A stretch of 64,000 bases of DNA from contig NZ_RRUE01000002.1 in NCBI RefSeq assembly GCF_003892345.1, positions 939,655 through 1,003,654 of the forward strand, in the 5' to 3' direction. Made by a program: the position numbers and the translations under genes. Shown here piece by piece: positions 53,699-62,476 of this stretch. The notes beneath the pieces were generated by a model. The model had not been told where the DNA came from. It searched no databases and saw only the letters and a list, made by a program, of their open reading frames with translations. The stretch comes from Lautropia dentalis. Lineage in GTDB: Bacteria > Pseudomonadota > Gammaproteobacteria > Burkholderiales > Burkholderiaceae_E. Numbering within the stretch: position 1 is the stretch's first letter; every line of letters starts with the position of its first letter.

Positions 53699-55237
53699 TC
53701 ATGCCCGGGCCGTGGCTGCAGACGGAGGACGCCCCAGTCGCGCATGCAGAACAGGGATCAGCACGGCCATCAGCACACAGACGGCGCCCGCAAGCGCCAG
53801 CAGGCCGGCATAACCCATGCGCTGCGCCAGAGGCAGACCCAGTGCGCCGGCGCCATAACCCGCCGCCAGATACAGGCCATACTGGACCGAAAAATCGGTG
53901 GCCGGTGCATGGGCACTGCTGCGCCCCATCATCAGCGTGCTGACCAGTACACCCATCGGCATATAGCACATCATGAAACCCGCCACGCCCAGCGTGATCC
54001 AGATGTCGCCGATACCGCCCGTTTGCGCCACCGATGCCGCTGCCTGCCCGGCAGCCGCTGCGGCGCCATCCGGGGCTGCCGTACCTCCGGCTGCGGCGGC
54101 TCCCTGGGCGATTTCCGGCAGACCCGCACCCAGGGCTCCAGTCTTGAGCAGCAGTGGAATGGCCAGCAGCAGCACGCCCACCACCTGCGCCGGCAGAATG
54201 ACGTGCAGTGCCCGGTTCAGTGACCAGTGGCGCAGCAGCCAGCCAAAGCCGATCATCGAGGCCATGCCCAGCGCCGTGCCGTACCCATTGGCTACCTGGC
54301 CGATTTTGGTGAAGCTCCAGCCGGCATCCACCAGCATCGGCGACATCACGCTGTAGGCCATGTACACGCCGGCCTGCAGCATCACGATGATGAAGGCCCA
54401 GCGCCAGCCCGTGTCGGGGCGAACCCAGAAGCGCCCGATCTCGCGCCAGTAATCCAGCATCCGTTCCCGCACCACCACGTCGGGGCGGGCATGGGCGGGC
54501 TCGCGGTAAAAGAGCGCCAGCACCAGCGTGACGACGTTCAGCACCGTCAGGCACATCAGTGCCGTCTGCCAGCCGGCGTATTCGTACAGGGCCAGCACAC
54601 CGCCCCCGCCGGCAATGAAGCCGATGGAACCGCAGGCCATCTGCAGAGCATTGCCCAGCCCCCGCTGGGACGGACTCAGCAACCGGGTGGAGAGGCCGTC
54701 GGCCGCCATGTCCTGGCAGGCGGTGAAGAACGACATGGCCAGACAGCCCAGCATCAGGCCGGTCCAGGGCAGGGGGGGATGGGCCGCAGCCCCCGTGCCG
54801 CCTGCACCGCCCAGTGCTGCGGCAGCCTCATTCATGTCAGCCGCTGCACCGGTCGCGCCGGCAGCCAGCTCAGGCGGCACACCACCGATCTTCAGCTGCG
54901 CCATGGCCCAGAGCGTGACGATCAGCGCGGTCTGCATCAGTACCAGCCAGCGGCTGTAGTGCCCCCAGCGGCCGAAGCCGTAGCGGTCCATCAGCGGTGC
55001 CCACAGGAACTTGAGCGCCGGTGCCACGCCGAGCAGGTAGATGAAGCTCAGGTCTGCCAGCTCTGCGCCGTTGCCCCGCAGGATGCTGGAAAGCGCCACG
55101 AAGAAGAAACTGAACGCCACGCACTGGCTGATGTAGGCGCTGCAGAGCAGGGCCCATTCGTAGCGAGTGAGGGGGGGCGCGGTGGATGCCGGCACGGCGG
55201 GCGCCGTCTGGCCGTCGTGGCCCGAAGGGGTGTTCAT
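53699..55237 (-). CDS. MFS transporter, RhtX/AmpG-like
   Basis: A 512-residue inner-membrane carrier with about 12 helices. The N-terminal LLCSAYISQCVAFSFFFVALSSILR and LGVAPALKFLWAPLMDRYGFGRWGHYSRWL, plus FFTACQDMAADGLSTRLLSPSQRGLGNALQM, fit the AmpG/RhtX/FptX group (muropeptide or siderophore importers). Two Ala/Gly-rich insertions sit in loops (about 122-152 and 355-390). Linkage to two AraC regulators and nearby feo genes points to siderophore uptake rather than muropeptides, but this is an inference. Confidence 0.72.
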   Translation of the reverse strand: MNTPSGHDGQTAPAVPASTAPPLTRYEWALLCSAYISQCVAFSFFFVALSSILRGNGAELADLSFIYLLGVAPALKFLWAPLMDRYGFGRWGHYSRWLVLMQTALIVTLWAMAQLKIGGVPPELAAGATGAAADMNEAAAALGGAGGTGAAAHPPLPWTGLMLGCLAMSFFTACQDMAADGLSTRLLSPSQRGLGNALQMACGSIGFIAGGGGVLALYEYAGWQTALMCLTVLNVVTLVLALFYREPAHARPDVVVRERMLDYWREIGRFWVRPDTGWRWAFIIVMLQAGVYMAYSVMSPMLVDAGWSFTKIGQVANGYGTALGMASMIGFGWLLRHWSLNRALHVILPAQVVGVLLLAIPLLLKTGALGAGLPEIAQGAAAAGGTAAPDGAAAAAGQAAASVAQTGGIGDIWITLGVAGFMMCYMPMGVLVSTLMMGRSSAHAPATDFSVQYGLYLAAGYGAGALGLPLAQRMGYAGLLALAGAVCVLMAVLIPVLHARLGRPPSAATARA

Positions 55238-55444
55238 GCGGGGAGGATAGGGACAGGACAGGAAGGCGGGATTGTACGGATTCGGCCTGCCACACGACAG
55301 GGGGCGGGGTTGCCGGCAGAGGGGACAGGTACCGGAGTATCAGGTCACCCGTATGCAGAACGCTGGCTGCACCGGGGGTCGGCCTATACAATGCCCGGAT
55401 ACCCGAAACGCCCCGGCTGATCCCCTGCCTGCGGGGGTCGCCAG

Positions 55445-56662
55445 ATGCCATTCATGAGCAAGATCACTCACCTCCGGCTGGACAATTTCACGTCCTTTGC
55501 CGCTTTCGACCAGCCGCTCTCGTCCGGTGTCAATATCCTCATCGGCGCCAACGGCACGGGCAAGACCCATCTGCTGAAAACCCTGTATGCCGCCTGTGCG
55601 GTCACGGTGGGGGAAGACAGGGACAAGGGGTTTGCGCTGAAGCTGCGCAATGTGTTCAATCCCCATGAGGGCAACATTGGGCGGCTTGTGCGTCGCGGCA
55701 TGCGTGGGCAGGTCAAGCATGCAGGGGGCGGTGCGGAACCCGCCGGCCGTAGCCATGGCCCCGATGCACAGGGTTTCCTGATGCAGGAGACCCTGCAGCC
55801 CGTGGCCGGTACACAGCACGTCTGCACCGACGCCGCAGCAGACGGCGACGCCCGCGTGTCCGTGACCCGGCAGGGGAACGCCTCATTGTCTGCCCGCTTT
55901 TCGGCCGAAACCGTGCGGGCAGAGACTGTGCACGTCACGGGGCAGGGTGACTGGGAGCGTGAGGAACTGTCCAGCGTATATATTCCGGTAAAGGAAATGC
56001 TGGCGCATGCGCCGGGCTTTCTGTCCACGGCGGCACGGCGCGAGATTGCCTTCGAGGAGGTCTATCTGGACGTGATCAAGCGGGCCTTTCTCCCTCGGCT
56101 GAAGGGACCGCTGGATGCAGCCTGGCAGCAGCTGCTCGATGGGCTGCAGGCTGCCATTGCCGGCCAGGTGGTGACGCGGGGTGAGCATTTCTTCCTGAAG
56201 GATGCGCAGGGGGAACTGGAATTCACGCTGCTGGCCGAGGGCCTGCGCAAGCTGGCGCTGGTTTCGCTGCTGGTGCAGAACGGAACCCTGTTCAATGGAT
56301 CCGTCCTTTTCTGGGATGAGCCCGAGGCCAATCTGAACCCGGCCCTGCTCGGACTGGTGGTGGATGTTCTGCTGCGACTGCAACGCATGGGCGTGCAGGT
56401 CTTTCTGGCAACACACAACTATGTGCTGCTCAAGGAGTTCGATCTGCGTAGCCGCGAGCAGGACCAGATCCGTTATCTGTCGCTGTTTCGCGATGAAATG
56501 GGCGCAGTGCAGACCCTGGCCAGCGATGATCTGTCGGGTGTCGATCCCAACCTGATCATCGATACCTACACCAGTCTGTATGACCGCGAAATGGCACGCA
56601 GCCTGGGGATGGATATGGGGCAGATCAGTGATGGCATGGTACGGGAGCCCTCTCGCAGATGA
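55445..56662 (+). CDS. AAA/ABC-type ATPase, first gene of an ATPase + PD-(D/E)XK pair
   Basis: A 405-residue SMC/OLD-like ATPase. It begins ITHLRLDNFTSFAAFDQPL, with Walker A GANGTGKT (34-41), then a long middle region with a Gly/Ala-rich insert (about 95-165), a signature-like LLAEGLRKLALVSLLVQNG, Walker B SVLFWDEPEANLNP and switch histidine FLATHNYVLL. Its stop overlaps the start of the next gene by ATGA, so the two are co-translated. Base composition is near that of the host. The second ATG three codons on is an equal start candidate. A nuclease-coupled defence role is inferred from architecture. Confidence 0.84.
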   Translation: MPFMSKITHLRLDNFTSFAAFDQPLSSGVNILIGANGTGKTHLLKTLYAACAVTVGEDRDKGFALKLRNVFNPHEGNIGRLVRRGMRGQVKHAGGGAEPAGRSHGPDAQGFLMQETLQPVAGTQHVCTDAAADGDARVSVTRQGNASLSARFSAETVRAETVHVTGQGDWEREELSSVYIPVKEMLAHAPGFLSTAARREIAFEEVYLDVIKRAFLPRLKGPLDAAWQQLLDGLQAAIAGQVVTRGEHFFLKDAQGELEFTLLAEGLRKLALVSLLVQNGTLFNGSVLFWDEPEANLNPALLGLVVDVLLRLQRMGVQVFLATHNYVLLKEFDLRSREQDQIRYLSLFRDEMGAVQTLASDDLSGVDPNLIIDTYTSLYDREMARSLGMDMGQISDGMVREPSRR

Positions 56663-57216
56663 ATACGCTCACGGAAGGCGAGCTGCAGCTGTCCCTGCCT
56701 GTGGGTGCTCGGGGACGCTGCTTCGACGACCCGGCAACCCATGGGCTGACGCATTGCATGAAGGCGGTCGATTTCATCGTTGAAACGGCCGACCGGATCT
56801 GGTTCATCGAGTTCAAGGACCCCGAACACTCACGTGCTGGTGAACGGTCACGCGAGGTTTTTCTGCATGACTTTCGCAGCGGCCGTCTGGATAACGACCT
56901 CAAGACCAAATATCGTGATTCGTGGCTCTATGAGCATGCGCAGGGAAGGCTTGCAAAACCAGTTCATTTTGCCGTGCTGATCGCCTGCAGCACGCTGACG
57001 GCAGCCGAGCTGCTCAACCGTACCGAAGCGCTCAGACGCCAGCTTCCCCTGCGCGGCCCCGGCGGCCGGGCATGGCCAGTACCGCATGTGGCAGGCTGCG
57101 CCGTCATGAACATGGGTACCTGGAACCGCTACATGCAGAACATGCCCGTGACCCGTCTGGTGCCTGGACAGGCTGCGTCGCAAGGGCAGGTACCGGCGCA
57201 GTCCCGTCCAGCCTGA
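56659..57216 (+). CDS. PD-(D/E)XK-like small protein paired with the ATPase
   Basis: A 185-residue protein without signal peptide or membrane helix. AVDFIVETADRIWFIEFKD (36-54) fits a PD-(D/E)XK nuclease core: D38, then E51-x-K53 on the next strand, followed by a helix with YRDSWLYEHA. I do not recognise a named family. The start lies in the ATPase stop codon. The tail after residue 160 is disordered. Structural or phage-challenge data would be needed to call it a nuclease; a non-catalytic member of the fold is the alternative. Confidence 0.62.
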   Translation: MNTLTEGELQLSLPVGARGRCFDDPATHGLTHCMKAVDFIVETADRIWFIEFKDPEHSRAGERSREVFLHDFRSGRLDNDLKTKYRDSWLYEHAQGRLAKPVHFAVLIACSTLTAAELLNRTEALRRQLPLRGPGGRAWPVPHVAGCAVMNMGTWNRYMQNMPVTRLVPGQAASQGQVPAQSRPA

Positions 57217-57222
57217 CGGATA

Positions 57223-60027
57223 TCACTCCGCCTTGGCATTCTTCATCAGGAACTCCCGCACCAGTTTCTGTTCATCCGGCGTCAGGCCGGCGCGCGGGAA
57301 CATGCTCTGCGTGATACCCTGCCACTGGCGTGGGGTGAACTGCGCCGGGTCGCGTGGACCGTGGCAGACGGTGCAGCGCTGGTAGAAAATCTTCTCGCCC
57401 GGTGACATCGAGGCGATGGCCTTTTCACGCAGCGCTTCGGCGCGGTCCAGCCCGAAGACTTCCTCGTCGATTTTCAGACCGGTCTTCCTGATGATGCGTG
57501 GCGGCTCGAAGGCCCTGCTGCCGCCCGGGTCGGCATCACGGCACTTGCGCAGCGAGGCCAGGCACGTGTCGGCCGTGGTGGCCTGGGTCAGACCGCTGGC
57601 GGGCCGGCTGGAGGTGATGAAATTCACCAGCCCGTTGTTGCAGCGCCCCTTGCTGTCCAGCTGCGGCCAGGCGCCTTCGTAGATGCTCACCACGCCCGGC
57701 ATGATCCGGTCCGACACGCGGGCGCCCACCACCAGCGCGCCCCGCTCGTTGTACAGCTCGACCAGATCGCCATCACGGATGCCGCGCTTGCGCGCGTCTT
57801 CGGTGTTGATCAGCAGTGGCTCGCGCCCCTGTACGGCATAGGTCCTGCGCAGCGGTTCGGCATTGGCCATCTGCGAATGCAGGCGCATGAACGGGTGCGG
57901 GCTGACCACGTGAAGCTGCCCCGGTTTGGCATTGCCCAGATATTCGGCCGGTTCCTGCCATTTGGGCATGGGCGGGCAGTCGGGCAGGTTCATTTTCTCG
58001 ATGGTGGCCGAATACATTTCGATGCGGCCCGAGGGCGTATGCAGCGGGTGTTTGGCCGGATCGGCCCGAAAATCCCCGTGACGTACCCAGCTGTTCGCGG
58101 CAGCGGGGGTGGGTAATGTGATCTCGCCTTTTTCCCAGAACGCCTCGAACGGCATCAGTTTGGCAGCCGAGCTGTTCTCGTAGGCGGCCTCCACATAATC
58201 CATTGGCTCCTTGCCTTCGGTGAAGCCGATCTCCACGCCGCACAGGTCGGCCAGCCGCCGGAAGATCTCGAAATCGTCCAGTGCATCGCCCTGCGGTGCG
58301 ATGACCTGCTTCATCGCGTAGAACTTGTTGATGTTGTAGGTACCACCCGAGGAAATGTCATTGCGTTCCAGCGTGGTGGTGGCCGGCAGCACGATGTCGG
58401 CCCAGCGGGCGGAGGCCGTCCACCAGCAGTCCTGCACGATCACGGTGTCCACTTTCTGCAGCGCCCGGATCAGTTCGTTGAGATCCTGCTGGTGCGACAG
58501 GAAATTGTTGCCGGCGTTGTAGATCAGCTTGACCAGTGGATAGGTGTAGCGGCTGCCGTTGTAGGTGAATGCCTTGCCCGGGTTGTCGAGCATCTCGCTG
58601 ATGCGTGAGGCGGGGCAGATTTTCTTGACGGTATTGCGTCCCTGCGAAAGCCCTGTCGGCGGCGTGGCGCCCGACTGCGGGGTGCCGCCTCCGCCGTAGT
58701 GCCACGAAAATCCCACGCCCTGGCCGGGCAGGCCGATGTTGCCCAGCAGGCAGGCAAAGTTGACGATGGCCCAGTAGGGCATTTCGCCGTGGTGGGCGCG
58801 CTGGATGGCCCACGAGCCGGCAATCTGCGTGCGTTTGCTGGCAAACAGCTCGGCCAGCTGACGGATGCGGGCGGCGGGAATGCCCGTGATTTTGCTGGCC
58901 CATTCGGGCGTTTTGGCCGGCGTGCCGTCGGCATCGCGGCCTTCCAGATAGGCGCGGAAACGGTCGAAGCCCACCGTGTATTTCTCGATGAAGTCCCGGT
59001 TCCAGCGGTTGGTGGTCAGCAGGTGATGACTCATGGCCAGAAAGAGGGCCGTATCGGTGTTGGGGATGATCGGCACCCATTCCGAACCCATCACCTCGTC
59101 GGTGGTGGTGCGCTGCGGGTTGATGGAAATGCATTTCACGCCCGCCTTTTTGATGGCCTCCCAGTTGGGATACATGTCGTGGTCGGCCACCGTGTATTCG
59201 ATGCGGTTGTTCTTGTTGGGGTCGCAGCCCACGAACACCATCACTTCGGTGTGTTTGGCCACCTCTTCCCAGCAGGTCTGGGCCGAATAGACTTCCAGAT
59301 CACCCAGCACCAGCGGCATGATGATCTGTCCGGCACCGGCGGAATAATCGCCGGCCGTCATCGACGATCCGCCCAGCAGGTTGAAGAAGCGCCCCTGCAG
59401 CACATTCGGCCGGAAAATCCCCGCGTGCGACCAGCCGCCATAAGATGAGCTGAAGCAGCCTTCGTTGCCGTACTTCTCGATGGTGTCCAGAATGGCCCTG
59501 GCCGTCAGGCCCAGCGCCACGTCCCAGCTGACCTGCACGAAGGGCTCCCGGCCACGCAGCTCGGCGTGTGTCTTGCCAGTGCGAAAGCCTTCCAGATACG
59601 ACTTGCGCACCATCGGGCCGGCCACGCGGGTCTTGTCGTAGGTGCGGGCCAGTACGCCCTCGGTCAGCATGGGGGTGGGGCGTTTGTCGGTGGGCTGGGG
59701 CTCCACCTTCCTGAGCCGGCCGTGCACCACGGAGCCGACGAATGGGCCGTAGTGCGTGGCGTGGGCCACCGTGCCGGTGAAGTTGCGCATGTCTGGCGCA
59801 TCACCGTCGGCGCTGCTGCCGGGGGCTGTGCCTGCCTGTGCCAGCTGCATGCCGCCGGGCTGCTGCGGATCGTCATGGGCAGCTCCGGCAGGGGGAGCGT
59901 CTGCGCCTGCCGGACCGGTGGCCAGAACCTCCTGCACGATGCCCGGCAGCAGGCTGCCTGCTGCCACCCCTGCGGCGCCCGAAGCGCCTGTCCTGAGCCA
60001 TTGCCGTCGTGTGGTGCCGGTACTCAT
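57223..60027 (-). CDS. TorA/BisC-family molybdenum reductase with fused C-terminal cytochrome c domain
   Basis: A 934-residue periplasmic enzyme. The N terminus MSTGTTRRQWLRTGASGAAG is a twin-arginine signal. The molybdopterin part is typical of TMAO/S-oxide reductases: SSYGGWSHAGIFRPNVLQGRFF (probable Mo-serine region), GDYSAGAGQIIMPLVLGD, GCDPNKNNRIEY and CLLGNIGLPGQGVGFSW. No N-terminal Fe-S cysteines are present. After about 865 a monohaem domain follows, CTVCH at 885-889 with FTPRQWQGITQSM, as in the C terminus of TorC. Substrates may be TMAO, DMSO or methionine sulfoxide. Start chosen by the Tat signal; AAGGA lies upstream. No torC or torD is nearby. Confidence 0.9.
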   Translation of the reverse strand: MSTGTTRRQWLRTGASGAAGVAAGSLLPGIVQEVLATGPAGADAPPAGAAHDDPQQPGGMQLAQAGTAPGSSADGDAPDMRNFTGTVAHATHYGPFVGSVVHGRLRKVEPQPTDKRPTPMLTEGVLARTYDKTRVAGPMVRKSYLEGFRTGKTHAELRGREPFVQVSWDVALGLTARAILDTIEKYGNEGCFSSSYGGWSHAGIFRPNVLQGRFFNLLGGSSMTAGDYSAGAGQIIMPLVLGDLEVYSAQTCWEEVAKHTEVMVFVGCDPNKNNRIEYTVADHDMYPNWEAIKKAGVKCISINPQRTTTDEVMGSEWVPIIPNTDTALFLAMSHHLLTTNRWNRDFIEKYTVGFDRFRAYLEGRDADGTPAKTPEWASKITGIPAARIRQLAELFASKRTQIAGSWAIQRAHHGEMPYWAIVNFACLLGNIGLPGQGVGFSWHYGGGGTPQSGATPPTGLSQGRNTVKKICPASRISEMLDNPGKAFTYNGSRYTYPLVKLIYNAGNNFLSHQQDLNELIRALQKVDTVIVQDCWWTASARWADIVLPATTTLERNDISSGGTYNINKFYAMKQVIAPQGDALDDFEIFRRLADLCGVEIGFTEGKEPMDYVEAAYENSSAAKLMPFEAFWEKGEITLPTPAAANSWVRHGDFRADPAKHPLHTPSGRIEMYSATIEKMNLPDCPPMPKWQEPAEYLGNAKPGQLHVVSPHPFMRLHSQMANAEPLRRTYAVQGREPLLINTEDARKRGIRDGDLVELYNERGALVVGARVSDRIMPGVVSIYEGAWPQLDSKGRCNNGLVNFITSSRPASGLTQATTADTCLASLRKCRDADPGGSRAFEPPRIIRKTGLKIDEEVFGLDRAEALREKAIASMSPGEKIFYQRCTVCHGPRDPAQFTPRQWQGITQSMFPRAGLTPDEQKLVREFLMKNAKAE

Positions 60028-60158
60028 GATGCGTGTCCTTTTTCTTTTTTTGAAGAGAGACAGGGGCGTGCTGCTGCCCGGTCCGGGATTGCCGGATGCC
60101 GCACACAACATATCAAAATGGCCGAAGACAAAACAGGGACGTTCGTCGGACGAGGAGC

Positions 60159-60188
60159 AAAAAATACGTATTTTTTGATGCCTGTCAA
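60159..60188 (-). promoter_or_regulatory. Promoter with palindromic operator for the molybdoenzyme gene
   Basis: On the minus strand TTGACA (60188-60183), a 16-base spacer and TATTTT (60166-60161) form a good sigma-70 match. The perfect 18-bp palindrome AAAAAATACGTATTTTTT (60159-60176) overlaps the -10 box, so a dimeric repressor could block RNA polymerase there. The leader to the start codon is about 125 bases. Confidence 0.5.
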
Positions 60189-60315
60189 AAGGAGTTTTCA
60201 CAGGATGGCAATATAATGATGTCAATCGTGGGGCGTGATGTGGCGGTATTCGTTATTTATAACCTGCTATAACGCTTTTCTGATTTCGGCGTGTTCCCGG
60301 GTGATCCCGGGGCAA

Positions 60316-60368
60316 GTGCGACAGGATGTCTGGGTGATCTCAATAGTCAGGTGCGACAGGATGTCTGG
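60316..60368. repeat. 18-bp direct repeat, two copies 35 bp apart
   Basis: GTGCGACAGGATGTCTGG occurs at 60316-60333 and 60351-60368. The copies are identical. Origin unknown; they could be remnants of insertion-sequence ends. Confidence 0.85.
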
Positions 60369-60611
60369 CGTAGTCGCTGAGAATATTCGTCCTGATTTCG
60401 TCAGGGGGCTCGCGCGGTCTGTTTTTCCGCATGGTGCCGGTCAGGTTGTGCTCATTCGTCTGGAACAGGGGGCCGGAACGGGCGTAGCGACGTGTGGGCT
60501 GGGGCTGGTAGATGATGCGTCCGGGAGGGTGCCCATTTGTCCCGGCCGTGCGCTGCCGGCGTTGCCCTGTCTGGCAAGGCAGCACGCCCTGCCTGCGCAG
60601 CGCATCCTGTC

Positions 60612-60662
60612 AGCACAGGCCCAGGACCAGCGCGAGAACGAATGGGTCCATCACACGGCCCG
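60612..60662 (-). repeat. Dispersed intergenic repeat, copy 6
   Basis: Read on the minus strand: CCGTGTGATGGACCCATTCG, then CGCGCTGGTCCTGGG. It matches copies 1-3 over about 38 bp with a few changes. Confidence 0.7.
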
Positions 60663-60676
60663 CCTCATCCCTGACG

Positions 60677-60696
60677 GCCTGCCTGTCACGGCAGGC
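60677..60696. terminator. Hairpin upstream of the ABC operon
   Basis: GCCTGCC-TGTCAC-GGCAGGC has a 7-bp stem and is followed by AGGGATTTCC. It could be a weak terminator or a leader structure; it lies about 105 bases before the start of the binding-protein gene. Confidence 0.3.
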
Positions 60697-60802
60697 AGGG
60701 ATTTCCCCGTCTTCCCTGCTCACGGGGCGTGTGTAGGGTAGGATGTGCGGTTTCCGTTCCGTTCTGATTTCCGGCCGTGTCGTGCCGAAGGGGGATACGC
60801 TG

Positions 60803-62476
60803 ATGAAACGCCGTGCTTTCGCAGGGGTTGCGCTGGGCCTGGCCAGCGGGCTGGTGCTGCCCGGACGGGCGACAGCCGCCGCGGGCTCACGGGCTGCTGC
60901 CGGCACTGGTGTGGCGGATGGCGCCGGTGTGGTGGGGGGCACTGGTGTGGCTGGGGGCACTGGGCCTGGCGCCACGGCATCCGGCGTCCTGCACGTGGCG
61001 GATGCCGGCACGTCGCCCGCCGTTGCGCCAGCCGCTGCCACCCCGGCGGGTGGCAGAGCGCCTGCCCGTCGCCCGCTGACCCTGGGCATGGTGCTGGAGC
61101 CACCGGCGCTCGACCCCACCGCCGGGGCCGCTGCCGCCATTGCCGAGGTGGTGCTGTACAACGTGTTCGAAACGCTGGTGCATGTGAGGCCACACGGGAA
61201 GATCTCGCCGCTGCTGGCCGAACGCTGGCATGCTTCCGACGACCAGAAGACCTGGACCTTCATCCTGCGGCCGGACGTGCGCTTCCAGAATGGCAAGCCC
61301 TGTGACGCACAGGCGGTCAGGGCCAGCTTCGAGCGGGCCGGCGCGAAGGACAGCGTCAACAAGGACCGTGCCTTCTTTGCCGCCATGACCACCATCGAGG
61401 CGCGGGATGCCCGGACGGTGGTCATCCGGCTGGCCAGCCCCGATGCCGACTTCCTGTTCCAGCTGGGGCAGGCCACGGCCGTGATCGTCGAGCCGGGTAC
61501 CGTGGCCACCAACGCCGCGCAGCCGGTCGGCACGGGGCCGTACCGGCTGGGCAGCTGGCGGCGGGGCGCCTCGCTGCAGCTGGTGGCCTGGGAGGGCTTT
61601 CGCGAGCCGGCGACCATCCAGTTCTCGCCGGTGACCTTCCGCTTCATCGGCGAGCCGGCCGCACAGATGGCGGCGCTGATGGCAGGGGAGGTCGACGTGT
61701 TCCCGCGGGTGACCGAGCGGGCCGAGGCCCGCTTCCGGGGCAACGCCCAGTGGCGCGTGCAGATATCGTCTTCGCGGGCCAAGACCCTGGTGGCCATCAA
61801 CCATCGTCGCAAGGCGCTGGCCGATGTGCGGGTGCGGCGGGCCATGGCGGCGGCCATCGACCGGCAGGCGGTGCTCAAGGCCGGCCAGCTGGGGCATGGC
61901 ACGCCCATCGGCAGCCATTACACACCGGATGCACCGGGCTATGTGGACCTCACGGCCGTCAACCCCTACGACCCGGAACGGGCGAAGGCGCTGCTGAAGG
62001 AGGCGGGCGTGCCGCTGCCGCTGAGCCTGGTGATGACCGTACCGCCCACCCCCTACGCCCGGCAGGGCGCCCTGGTGGTGATGGCCCAGCTGGCGAAGGT
62101 GGGCATCGTGGTGCGCCTGCAGCAGGTGGAATGGGCGCAGTGGCTGCAGGGAACCTATCGCAACCACGACTACGACCTGAGCATCGTCTCGCACGTCGAG
62201 CCGCTGGATCTGGGCAACTTTGCACGACCCGACTATTACTGGGGCTATCGCTCGCCGAAATTCGATGCGCTGTACCGCCAGCTGGTGACCACCGTACAGG
62301 AGGCGGAACGCATGAAACGGCTGGCCGAGGTGCAGCGCCTGCTGGCCGACGACTGTGTACTGGCCTGGCTGTACCAGCCGCACTGGGTGTCGGTATCGCG
62401 TGCGTCCATTACCGGCCTGTGGGACGACATGCCTATGCTGGCCAACGACCTGCGGGCCCTGCACCGGGAAGGGTGA
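60803..62476 (+). CDS. ABC transporter substrate-binding protein, peptide/nickel family
   Basis: A 557-residue periplasmic protein of solute-binding family 5. MKRRAFAGVALGLASGLVLPG is an export signal with a twin-arginine look. After a Gly/Ala-rich linker (about 25-90) the fold starts at LTLGMVLEPPALDPTAG, with LAERWHASDDQKTWTFILRPDVRFQNGKPCDAQAVRASFER and GTGPYRLGSWRRG typical of DppA-like proteins. It would capture di- or oligopeptides, or a metal chelate, for the permeases encoded next. AAGGGGG precedes the ATG. The next gene starts directly after its stop. Confidence 0.88.
   Translation: MKRRAFAGVALGLASGLVLPGRATAAAGSRAAAGTGVADGAGVVGGTGVAGGTGPGATASGVLHVADAGTSPAVAPAAATPAGGRAPARRPLTLGMVLEPPALDPTAGAAAAIAEVVLYNVFETLVHVRPHGKISPLLAERWHASDDQKTWTFILRPDVRFQNGKPCDAQAVRASFERAGAKDSVNKDRAFFAAMTTIEARDARTVVIRLASPDADFLFQLGQATAVIVEPGTVATNAAQPVGTGPYRLGSWRRGASLQLVAWEGFREPATIQFSPVTFRFIGEPAAQMAALMAGEVDVFPRVTERAEARFRGNAQWRVQISSSRAKTLVAINHRRKALADVRVRRAMAAAIDRQAVLKAGQLGHGTPIGSHYTPDAPGYVDLTAVNPYDPERAKALLKEAGVPLPLSLVMTVPPTPYARQGALVVMAQLAKVGIVVRLQQVEWAQWLQGTYRNHDYDLSIVSHVEPLDLGNFARPDYYWGYRSPKFDALYRQLVTTVQEAERMKRLAEVQRLLADDCVLAWLYQPHWVSVSRASITGLWDDMPMLANDLRALHREG

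Larger units (their letters stand above)
60028..60802. other. Long intergenic gap between the molybdoenzyme and the ABC operon
   Basis: About 775 bp. One rightward frame stays open from 60235 to 60741, but it has no family resemblance, no ribosome site and runs through repeats, so I do not call it. The gap holds the molybdoenzyme promoter (60159-60188), two 18-bp direct repeats (60316-60368), a dispersed-repeat copy (60612-60662) and a hairpin (60677-60696). Confidence 0.55.

Noticed and set aside
60235-60741. Rightward open frame of 168 codons in the long gap
   Set aside because: It runs through the direct repeats and the dispersed repeat, has no ribosome site and matches no family I know.
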